Of a stretch of DNA of 64,000 nucleotides, positions 42,630 through 52,586 are shown piece by piece. Source of the DNA: Lepidodermella squamata (taxonomy: Eukaryota > Gastrotricha); the NCBI GenBank assembly GCA_047495785.1, contig JBLDXI010000006.1, forward strand, positions 186,001-250,000, read 5' to 3'. Both the position numbers and the translations under genes were made by a program. Under the pieces are notes generated by a model, which had not been told where the DNA came from, did no database searches, and saw only the letters and a program-made list of their open reading frames with translations. The stretch's first letter is position 1. Each line of letters begins with the position of its first letter.

Positions 42630-44160
42630 TCAATCTAAACGCAGGATTATCGCATTGAAAAACTGGTGTAATGTCGGAATGGTGGCTATCAAAGCTAGTA
42701 AGCGGTCTAGAATTAAGTCGTGTAAGGACATTCCGGAAGAGTTTGAACCGCTGCTGCTGCTACTGCTTGAACTAGTATTCGTATTCGAGCTGCCACTGCT
42801 GCTACTCGACGATGATGGCGAGGATGATGAGGGTGAAGAAGAGGACCATTGCGTCGCAACAACTACCGGACTCCAATTGCTGGAACTAGGTGAACTGCTC
42901 GGTGAACTTGAAGATGGAGACGGCGACTGAGCTAAGCTGTTGCTGGATGTCCCGACGCTCGGCTGGTTAGGCCGGAGTACGATAGAACTGGGCGACCAAG
43001 TTAGCGTCCAGCCGCTTGCCTGGGTCCAGCTAGAAGATCCGGACGGCTGTGTGTAAGTCCAGCCTGAACCTGTCCAGACCAGTGTTGAGCCGTACCAGGC
43101 CCAGGTTGAACCAGCCCATACCCAAGCCCCGCCTTTATATTAAAGAGTAGCTGATTTGAATCATTAATAATTTTAGTTTTCGGTCTTTGTTTTAACTTAA
43201 CTAAAACATAAAACTCATGATAGATGAACTGAGAACTTACTACTTAGGCTGTTAGCGCTTGACGATGGAAGGATGGCCCAGACCCAGCTGCTTCCTAGAT
43301 ATGGAAGTAGTTTGAGAGTTATCCAAGCCAAAACCTTGTCAAACCTGACCATGTCCAGCCCGAGTAGGAGGGTCCACTCCCAAGGCTCCAGGTCGATCCT
43401 GGCGCCCACGCCCACGAGGTCACCGATGGTCCAGACCAAGAAGAACCCGACCAAGTTGTCCACGCTGAACCTGTCCTAAAAATGTAGCGAATTTTGAATT
43501 CAGTTGCTGGAGATTGTAGGCTAAAGCCTCACCATGCCGCCCATGTTGAACCAGACCTGAAAATTACGAATTAATTCTATAATTTAGAATATAGAATGGC
43601 TCTTTTTTTTACCATATCGCCCATGTTGATCCCGTCCAAACTTGCCAGGTTGACCCGGTCCAGCTCGCCGTTTGCCAGGCGTTCCCGTACCAAACCGCGG
43701 TGGTTGACGGTGAGGAGGATGCAACCCACGACCAAGTTCCAGAAATCCAGTTCCAGCTACTCGTGTCCACACTGGGTAGAGAAATGCTAGGAACAGAAAC
43801 CGAACCAACCCCGGGTATAGAAACACTCGGAAAATTAACCGAAGAACCGCTTGGTATGTTGATATTTGGTATCGAAATTGTACCCAAGCCCGGAATGGCG
43901 ACATTAGTCGGGTTCGAGGAGATTGACGAAAGGCCTGGAATGGATGATACCCCAGGTATTGACGACAAACCAGGCAGGGAAACCCCGGATATCGCCACGC
44001 CAGAGGAAGGCAAACCGGCGGCGTTTGATACTTGCGAGACTGACCAACTAGCGAAATCGGACCATGAAGTTGGCAACGAGCCAAGGCTAAACTGACCGAA
44101 AGCAACTGACGATATAGCCGAAGCTAGCAACAAGTAGCGAAGCAGCATGGAATATTTCAT
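42630..44160 (-). CDS. Secreted Trp/Gly/Ser/Thr-rich silk-like protein, 419 aa
   Basis: Five exons: 43613-44160, 43533-43556 (24 nt), 43345-43475, 43241-43294 and 42630-43132, with introns of 50-108 nt and a continuous frame. After the signal peptide (LLRYLLLASAISSVAFG) comes a Gly/Ser/Pro/Ile-rich section (SIPGVSSIPGLSS and similar). A long series of units of the form W-T-G-S-T-W-x-x-W follows (QVWTGSTWAIW, WSGSTWAAW, WTGSAWTTW, VWAGSTWAW). The repeat register is kept across four splice junctions, strong support for the model. Then come a Ser/Pro-rich low-complexity region and a hydrophobic C-terminus (LILDRLLALIATIPTLHQFF). The composition suggests an extracellular structural, adhesive or silk-like protein; no known family was recognised. 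Confidence 0.8.
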
Positions 44161-44634
44161 GGCAAAATTATATAGACTATATAGGGAAAACATCGAAAGT
44201 GAATGGAATTTTTCATAGAAAAGGAATGAGTAAGAATCCTACGCACTCTCTTTTCAATGAGACTCTATGTTTTTTCAACATCTGAAACGGGGCTTCAGTA
44301 TTTGATGCTGATACAGATTTCTGGGTTCAACTCAGTATTTCCGTGAATGGGAATCGTAAAAGGAGACTCGGATGCTAATCAAAGGAAGCTTTCCCTTTCA
44401 GCTGACAACGCCCACGCGTCGAAAATTCTACATTATAAAGAGATCAATTGGATATCTCAGCTGAATAGCATAACGACATGTCCGCGTGTGAATCGAATTC
44501 ATTGATAAACGACTAGCTACAAGTGCATCCTTCATTCAACTCCCTACACGTTGCTTAGCAGGAGGCATTTTTATTTCATCTTACCATCAGCCTTTTCATT
44601 TCAAAGATTTTTCATGTAGTAGTAGCATTGAACC
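44161..44634. other. Divergent intergenic region
   Basis: Shared upstream region of the Trp-rich gene (minus) and the cadherin-like gene (plus). No repeat or RNA gene was recognised. Confidence 0.4.
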
Positions 44635-47600
44635 ATGTTCGAAACTAAGCTGCTGCTGGCTTTCGCCTTATTCGTTGCTTACGTGGCATTCGACTCATTC
44701 GTTATCTATCCCTCTGGTGTTGAAGCCCTAGTTTGCGGCTGTAATGTTAACAACGGAAAGGGCCAATCAAGTTGTTTTTACGCTAACGCCGACAAAAACG
44801 TTGTATGCAAAAATGGCTATGGCCCTTTCAGTAAAGAGTTTCTAGTTCTAGATTTCATGGTTTCGTAGCTTTGCCATCTTTTCAGGTTGCGTTCCTCAAA
44901 ATGGGTGTCCTCAGGGTAATACCGGCCGTGGACCGCCTGAAGTTTACACCACGAACGGAAGCGAGGGTAACTTCACCATTATCGAATTCATGCAACCAGT
45001 GCCGACGTGGTCGTACGTCTACGAGTGTCAAAACTCGTCGCTTTTCCTCGCTGTCTACAACGTATCCGTGAAAGGCTACAACTATATGAACCAAGTCCGC
45101 AATTTGTGGTTTAACACCATCTCGTGTCTAACGGCGACCCCGGCGCAACAATCGGGCGGTTTCTATTTCGACATCTCAACGTACAACTCGTGTGACAACG
45201 CCGGGCAGTGCGGCAATTGTGGCAACTGCAACTGTAGCTGCAGGGTCGAAAACCCGTGGTGGTGGAACTGTTGTTACGATCCGTGTTTTGCCTGCTCGCA
45301 TTGTTGCACCTGCAATACCGACAACTGGGCTACCAATAAGTATAATTACGCTGGGTCATGCCTGCAATGCAACCACGATGGTTGGTGTGGAATTCCCAAC
45401 GGCCAAATGCAGACGCCAACTGTGTGCCAAAGTAAACTTTGTCATGTTGCTGCTAAGCCATGCTATGCAATTTTTCATTACAGTGGGCCTGCAAATCGCC
45501 AACCCGGGAAATAACTTGGATTACGAGGAATTGGCGAGTTCTAATTTTTCATATTCAGTTCGAGTTTGGATTAGAACGTTGGGATGTGCCGCTTGCAATT
45601 CAGAAGCTTTGGTCAACCTGACAGTCTACGTGAAAGATTGCAGTATGACATTTTCACTTAATTTATCGTGAAATTATCACATTTCAGCGGAAGCTAAAGG
45701 GTTTTTGACCCATATGATGTTATACAGCTAAAATGGCTCTTTATCCTTTTAGACGAATGGCCAATTTTCGAGACCCAAATAACTACAACGCAGATTTATC
45801 AATGGGACGGCTATGGCACTGTTTTCAACGGACCCACGCTCTACATTCAGTGCCGGGATCTCGACGTTTTCAACACGGCATTCAACACGGTTGATTTGAG
45901 TGTTCAGCGAGTTACCCTCAATTTTTGCCCGGGTGGGCGTTCGACAGTCAACCCAACTCCGTGGTACATTCAAAACAGTCGATTCGTAGGCTCAACCATG
46001 CAGGGTAATAAAAATTCGTCCGTCCTCATGTACGATGTGGCGCGGTGTGGCAGTGCTATTCAACTGTGCCTCGACATGTTCAAGTATCAGTACACGGGAT
46101 GCACGACGCCTGTTTTTGAAGTTTTTGTTACCGCGGTGGATGGTGGTGGGCTGGTTTCAACGTACAGCTACTCAGTCACAATTCTCAATACACCAGATCA
46201 ACCGATGTGGATCAATATGCCAGTATGTTAATGCAGCTTTTACCACATCCAAAGACTTGTATTTGAACTTAAGTTACGCTATAGTTAGCCAGCGCTTTAG
46301 TAGTTGGGATTTGTTAGGTCTTAGGTCAATATGAATGTGATTAATTGATTATTCCGTAGATAATAATTGGTAAAACTTACTTTCACAGGCAACGGTTTCC
46401 GTCGTCGAAAAAACCGCTGGAGGAGCTGCCCCGGGAACACAAATATTCCCAGTTAGTGCTATCGTCGGGGGTGTCGGGACGAAAACTTGGGCGTTGATTA
46501 ACGTCGACCCTGCTGTCGATTATACGACCAATCAATATTTCAAACTAGCAGCTTGCAACCCAGCTGCAGCGAGTGCTGTTCAGTGCCAAGGATTGTACCT
46601 CGCCCCGGCTGTAACAACTTCAACGTTTATATACGCCAATCAGAAACAGTACAACATAACCATTTGGCTGACGAACACAGTCGGTGTTGAGTCGAGAACG
46701 ATTTCGGTAGGTTCAGCAATAACAATTTTGGAGATTAACAACAATTTAATTCTAACAGTCTTCCGTTATCGTCAACATCATTCAACTAATTTACCAGCCC
46801 GTTCTCCTCGAAAACAACGTAAGCTTTGAAATTCAACTACGAAAGTCAGAATTTTAATAAATTTTTATTTTAAAGGTTGTCTGGTACGTTAAGGAGAATG
46901 TTACAGGAGCGGCTTGTATGTACAACATCACGAAGTACACGCATGCGAATTCCCACACGTTCTTCCTCTACAAAATTACGTCGATGACAGCTTTCACACA
47001 CGGCGGCATATATTTGATCGGAAGCGGTAAGAATAACCTGAAGAAATTACCGATCATAAGACTTGAGTAATGATGATTTAGCCATTTGTTACGATGGAGC
47101 TCGCGTTACCAAGGGTGCTGGCACAACTGTCGGTTGGGTTTTCAACTGGGCGACAGAACCAGCCTACACTATCCAAGTCAAAGTCGATGATCCTTATTCA
47201 ACGATGACAGCTCCGACGTTCACATTCACGCTCAGCATTGTCAACGTTGAGGATCCACCGCTATTGATAGTGCCAGTCGTAAGTTCCTAAGAAAAATGAA
47301 ATTTCGTAATATTCACTTGTTCTTCGTAGTATGTAACCGTTCAAGAGACAGCCACCTCCGTATCTGTGCCTATATCATGCACTAAGGAGGCTAACCAGCA
47401 GGCCGTGACGTTCAAATTGATTAATCAAAACACAGCGGCTAACAATACTATGTTCTACCTATCGACTCAATCGTCAAGTTATGCCGGAACAACATCCACT
47501 GCCCGTAAATTTATGATCAGATCGCGATGATTTTTTTTTAATACTTCATTTCCTTAATGATAGAAATTGATGCGGATCCAAAGATAGTTCCTCCGCCGAT

Positions 47601-50070
47601 GTTCAACGCATCTAAAGTTACTGTCATCTATCAAGACGTTATCTGCTATTCAAATCAGTACACTGTCCAAGATAGAATCATCTTCTTCATTCAAAGGGTC
47701 AATACGGCGCCTTACTTTTTCAATCTACCGGTAAGATAGAGGATTTTATTGAAATGTAGCTTTATTTTACCCGATTTATTCCTAGAACATGACACAGCTC
47801 GCTGAATCTACTACGCTCTACATTCCTTTCTTCACCGTTACTACCGGAGATCGCGAAGGTGATACAAGAAAGTATGTTAGATTCCTGTCGAAGAAGGTCA
47901 AATAACTTAACTTGTTCAAAAGGGTTTACTTCTGCCTTCCGCCTTCGACAACGCTAACCTCACAACACACGTCGACCAGGTTCAACATTGACCCAATCTT
48001 AGGAAGTAAGTTTTCCGAAATTCACGTCCGCCTTAATTTAGCCGGATTATTGCAGTAATCACGACCAACATACCGTTCAATACGCCTTCCAGCAATTTCA
48101 ATGCCATCACGACCCCTACCTATACGCTGACCATCTGTGCAGTTGACAACCCACCTTCCCTGTATACCCCGTTGACTGGAACTTCGACGCTAATTATCTA
48201 CATTGTCCTTAATCAAACTGCTCCGACTTGGCAGACACCACCGGCTGGAAGTTCGGCAACAGCTATTGTTTCTCCTAACATTAAGGAGAATGTTAAGGGG
48301 CAGAAATACATCTATACGCTGACAGCCACTGATCGAGAACTCGACCGAGTTTACTACAACATTACGGAGGTTCGACCCACGTGGAACCGGGCGCTTCGAA
48401 TTCCTACGGATTCAAATCGTAAATATCATAAGCAACGTTAAATCCAAAATGATGCTTTGTTTTTAGTTCTTGAGTACAATCAGGACTACGCCCTTACGAG
48501 TCCGATGTTTAACAATACGGTTGTCCCGGTGTATTACGTCGTGATAGAATGTCTTGATAAGAAAACGACACCAACATCAACCACAACTATCACGGTCAGC
48601 ATTGACTACGTCGATGTACCAGCTGTTTGGACATCGCTCCCCGCATATCTAACAATTAGAGAGGATGTTTACTGGGGGCCGACAGATCTGTTCACTGTTG
48701 GCGCTTACGATCCTAACAAGAAGTATGCGGTGACCATTGCGCTTCAATCAATCAACCCTTCCACTGGTTCGACGCAAATCTACTACAACACTACGACAAA
48801 AAGTGAGTCAGATGACATTTCATATTCAAATAAATCGACTTCAATTTTCTAGCAATCGGCTATTACTTGAATCCGGGCTTCGCTTATGGAGTGATAAACA
48901 CCTACACCCTGGTTTTCACAGCTTGGAACACCGTGAATCCAACAATCACGAGCTCAGTTATTATTCAAATTATACCCGTTCCAACCGGGCCGCAAATGAA
49001 CACGACTGGTACTGTTTGTTTGAATGAAAATGTCGTCGCCGGTCAAACGCTATGGGACATGAGGGCTAAGGACAACTACACTCTGACCTTGAAATACGGA
49101 ATTTTAGACGTCAATCCGAATTCTGGGTTCAACAAGTTTATTGTGACTTCAACTGGAAGTAAGTTTCTTATTGCTAATGCTAGTGCTTACCTTGAAGAAT
49201 TTTGCAGTTATCAGATCGGTCGACAAGCCGAATTTTAATTATCAAGCCGCCAGTCAGTATGTCCTTCGAGCTACAGCGACTAACAACGCTGGCCTGGTAG
49301 CTACCTTCACGCTAACAATCTGCATCAAAGACGTTGCCGGTTTGCCGGTTATCACAAATTTACCAGCATTTGCGAGCATCAAAGAAGGAACAACGGGATC
49401 GGTATTGGGCGGGCTGTATAACACGAAATGTGTTGACCCGGATAACAGGGCACTCTCCTGGAGTTACAACGTCCTCCCTAATACTGGTTTTTCGTATTTC
49501 AACATCACTAGCACAGGAGGTCAGTTATTTAGGTTAAATCGAAGATTTTCCCAAATTTCGTTTATTCCAGTTGTTCAAATAACGCAGTACTCGTCGTTCA
49601 ACTATCTCGATCAGCCCTATTACTACGTTGTCGTTTATTGCTCGAACGGAGCTTACACAGCCACAGGAACGCTGTCGGTTGTCGTGCTGTGGACCACGTC
49701 GACTACGTCAACCACCCCTGGCCCAAGAACGACGATTCCAGATGACATAACTACGACTACGGTTGTCCCTGCGGGGGATTTACTGACCCCTGAGCGTAGG
49801 CTGAATTGGTGCATTTTTCACAGATTATGTCAAAAGCCGTTTTTTTTTCTTCCTTCAGAAATCGGAGCGATAGTTGGCTCGTTACTCGGTGCGTTGTGTT
49901 TAGCAGGAGCCGCCTACGGGATAGCGCGTTATCTTCAAAAGAAAGCGAGACAGGAGGGCATCACCAAGTAAGATCTATTCATATCATAGCTGTTTCAGAG
50001 GCATTTATTGCTTTTATTTTGCAGAAATATGAAGAAGCCGTTCAAAGCTTTCAATTCATACAAAATTTGA
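44635..50070 (+). CDS. Large cadherin-like type I membrane protein, 1434 aa
   Basis: Nineteen exons with GT..AG introns of about 48-166 nt: 44635-44830, 44886-45431, 45484-45642, 45753-46222, 46389-46706, 46759-46818, 46876-47026, 47082-47278, 47330-47504, 47564-47730, 47786-47871, 47923-48005, 48056-48418, 48467-48802, 48853-49158, 49208-49519, 49571-49795, 49859-49967 and 50025-50070. The total is divisible by three. The N-terminus has a signal sequence and a very Cys-rich region (NCGNCNCSC, CCYDPCFACSHCC). About nine cadherin-like repeats follow, with YxxxVxATNNAG-type and VNVEDPPLL-type motifs, though many calcium-binding DxNDxxP motifs are degenerate. A Thr-rich stalk precedes the transmembrane helix (GAIVGSLLGALCLAGAAYGIA) and a short basic tail (about 28 residues) without a catenin-binding domain. 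It is probably an adhesion or recognition protein. Confidence 0.85.
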
Positions 50071-50149
50071 GACGTCCATCCATTCAGCAAATGTTTTTCC
50101 GAGTCATAACCCAGTGAATAAGACTGCTTCCTTAAATTTTCCATTTGTC

Positions 50150-50155
50150 AATAAA
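50150..50155 (+). terminator. Polyadenylation signal of the cadherin-like gene
   Basis: AATAAA lies about 80 nt after the stop at 50068-50070. Confidence 0.5.
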
Positions 50156-50275
50156 AATGATATTAAAATGATTATCGGGTATTTACTTAATACCTACAGG
50201 AAGATTTGGAGAATGGAATCAAGTTGCATTTGAGGGGTAAATCAAGGAATAAAGTCAGTTCTTTCATTGCGAAGT

Positions 50276-50758
50276 TCATTTAAAAAATTTTAAAAGAATT
50301 TTTAAGCTGGCGTTGTTTAGAAATTTCATTAGGGCTGGGCTTTCTCCAGCAAGTGTGCGAAAAAATTCGCTTTTTTTGGTCACAAAGTTCAGATCTGCCC
50401 CTTGCTCGTAAAGATGCTCGAGGGCCCGAACTTGGCCAGTCATAGCCGCCAACATAGCCGGCGTATGCCCCCAGTCATTTTTCGCATTGATATCAGCTCC
50501 TCTTTCGATAAGGTGTTTCATAAACCTGAGCTTGCCCCAGTAAATAGCACTCATCAGTGCGTTTTCTCCAGTCATTGTGTGACCACTTTTTAGGCGGGAA
50601 AAAAGCCTCTTCTGATTGGTTGATTCGAATAAAAGCGCGATTTTCAAAAGCTTGATTTTTTTATTGTATAAAAACATTATTTGTTTGTTGACAAAATAAT
50701 TGGTCGAAAAATTAAGAAAAAAATGACATGACGATGAGACGCAGCAGGCGTGACACAA
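50276..50758 (-). CDS. Short ankyrin-repeat ORF, gene or fragment
   Basis: The C-terminal part, from the Met near 50575, holds about two and a half ankyrin repeats (ENALMSAIYWGKLRFMKHLI, GADINAKNDWGHTPAMLAA, EQGADLNFVTKKSEF) and ends LKILLKFFK. The first part, MCHACCVSSSCHFFLNFSTN, has no clear signal peptide. The length (at most 160 aa) is short for an ankyrin protein. It may be a small gene, or the last exon or remnant of a relative of the secreted ankyrin genes nearby. No splice-linked upstream exon was found. Confidence 0.5.
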   Translation of the reverse strand: MCHACCVSSSCHFFLNFSTNYFVNKQIMFLYNKKIKLLKIALLFESTNQKRLFSRLKSGHTMTGENALMSAIYWGKLRFMKHLIERGADINAKNDWGHTPAMLAAMTGQVRALEHLYEQGADLNFVTKKSEFFRTLAGESPALMKFLNNASLKILLKFFK

Positions 50759-51317
50759 AAAATTGATAGTATAAAAAATATCACCAAGTCATCAATGAGC
50801 GGGCAGTCAACAAATCGATAAAAAGCAATGTTAGACAAAATAATAATTTTTAACGCTAGGAAACATTAACTGTTGCATAGATAAACAAGAACCGTTTGTA
50901 TCAAACTATCACCAAGAATGCGATCACACAGTATTAATATTTTACCTCGAATACTAGTTTTCAAAAACTTCGACATTATGAACTACCAGAGACAATCATT
51001 TTATTGTAAGGAGGACAATAATAGTTCGTGAACTTTTTATAGAATTAAGAAATAGTAACAGAAAAATCATTGAAATATCGCATGAGGCATTTCAATAATA
51101 TGTTTATTTAGCATAAACACGTGATCATTACTTTCTAAAGGAAGACATTAAAAAAAGCTTCCGAGTTCATTTATCTAAACTAAATTCGCACTTCAATGGC
51201 ACAAACTAAGAGAGCAATGCACCATACAATATACGATCCAATATTCAATTAAATCGAATACCGAAATTCGGTAAAAATTCTAAACCGATTTCAAAATTTC
51301 CGAGAGTGATGAAGCAA
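50759..51317. other. Intergenic, AT-rich
   Basis: No gene was recognised. I searched this stretch by eye for terminal inverted repeats matching 54790-55038, the other flank of the transposase-like gene, and found none. Confidence 0.45.
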
Positions 51318-52077
51318 TCAAGGGAAGACGACGTATTGCGCAATGAGATCACGCAGCTTTTTAACGACAGCAGGCTGAGTTCTGGGGCCGAAAACGTCGT
51401 CCCAGGCAGGGCCAGGCTTGAACTTGCGTCGCAGAAGAGTCGTTAGCTCAACATCGGACAGCCCTTTCTTTATCGCAGCGAGATTTTGGTCAGCGAATTG
51501 CGCAAGGGCGGTGAGTTCACTCTGAAAACAGAAAAACCGTTATTATTTTGAAAATCGAGCGGTTGATTTCGCGCACCTTGAGGTATCGATGGCGAGTACC
51601 CACAGAAAATGCTGGTGCAGCATCGATGAGTAGACTCATAGCCTCAAGCACAGAAATCGAAGCGGCGCCCAACACAGTAGCATTGTTCACGACGGTGCCG
51701 TCGGGACTAGCAGCTCGAGAAGAGCGGCGCGACGAATTAGTGGAGCTAGCGAGGCTAGAGCGACGAGAGCCTGATCTAGAAATCGACGCCAGCGCCAGTC
51801 TCGCGACAACCTCGTCAAGGTTGGTTTCTAGTAAATTTGCAACCATTTTGAAATGAGGCGGTTCATTGGCACTGAGACGGAACGCCCTCGCTACCGCGGC
51901 GTCTTTGTTAGCCGTGAGCCAATCTTTGCCGTCAAAGTATTTAAACAGTAACGGAAAGTTGGCAGCTGTATAGGTGAAGCGATATTCGGCTATCGCCGCT
52001 TCTTGCAGTTCGGTTATTGAGGCCGCCTCCAGCTCGACGAGACGAGTGTCGGTCTCGTAAGAGAGCTTGGCCTCCAT
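51318..52077 (-). CDS. Unknown protein, 234 aa, two exons
   Basis: Exons 51577-52077 and 51318-51521 are joined by a 55-nt intron in phase 0. The product has no signal peptide, begins MEAKLSYETDTRLVELEAAS, and has an Arg/Ser-rich linker (SRSGSRRSSLASSTNSSRRS) between two mostly helical parts, ending in KPGPAWDDVFGPRTQPAVVK and a short tail. No domain was recognised. It lies directly downstream, on the same strand, of the 112-aa gene at 52144-52529, and both diverge from the RAG1/Transib-like gene. An accessory function in a former transposon is possible but unproven. Confidence 0.6.
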
Positions 52078-52143
52078 TATTTAAAAATTTCTCTAAAAAC
52101 AAACATGGAAACGATTTATTAAATGGAGGAAGACAATAGGAGA

Positions 52144-52529
52144 TCATTTGTAGCGGTAAAAAAACTGGAGTTTGAGAACACCGTGAGATTTGAACGATGA
52201 GAACCATTTCGCATGAAACGCCGTTTTGTCGATCGAGAAGAGTTTGCTAGAAAGGGTTTCCAGCTCTCCCAACACAACTTCCATCTCACCATAAGTTAGC
52301 GAAATTCGCTTCGAGGCGATACGACCGAATCTAAGAATAATTTTCAATAAGGGAATAGGGGGAAAATTCGAAAATACTTTTTAAAAAGTTTCAGCGCGTT
52401 GCAACGAGTAGAAGGAACAAAGACAGCACCACCTCGAGGTAGCAAATTTCGCCGTCTACAGTTTCCTCGCCGGGTAGACAAGTAGTGAGCTATCATAACA
52501 CGAATAGCACCTACTAGTTCGGCCATCAA
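52144..52529 (-). CDS. Unknown small basic protein, 112 aa, two exons
   Basis: Exons 52378-52529 and 52144-52330 are separated by a 47-nt intron; the frame closes. The protein is Arg/Lys-rich (TRRGNCRRRNLLPRGG, FGRIASKRISLTYGEMEV) with no signal peptide and no recognised domain. Its start codon lies only 57 nt from the start of the divergent transposase-like gene at 52587, so the two probably share a bidirectional promoter. It could be a DNA-binding accessory protein, but that is a guess from its charge and position. Confidence 0.5.
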
Positions 52530-52586
52530 TTCAAAACAATTAGTCTGAAATGACTATTTAAAATTAATTTTAGAAAATAACATTTA
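52530..52586. promoter_or_regulatory. 57-bp divergent promoter region
   Basis: AT-rich spacer between the start codons of the minus-strand 112-aa gene and the plus-strand transposase-like gene. It must contain or overlap both 5' UTRs. No specific element was recognised. Confidence 0.5.

Noticed and set aside
42478-42930. 150-codon plus-strand frame with Leu/Glu-rich tail
   Set aside because: Its second half is antisense to the Ser/Pro-rich exon of the Trp-rich gene, whose frame, splice phases and polyadenylation signal are consistent.
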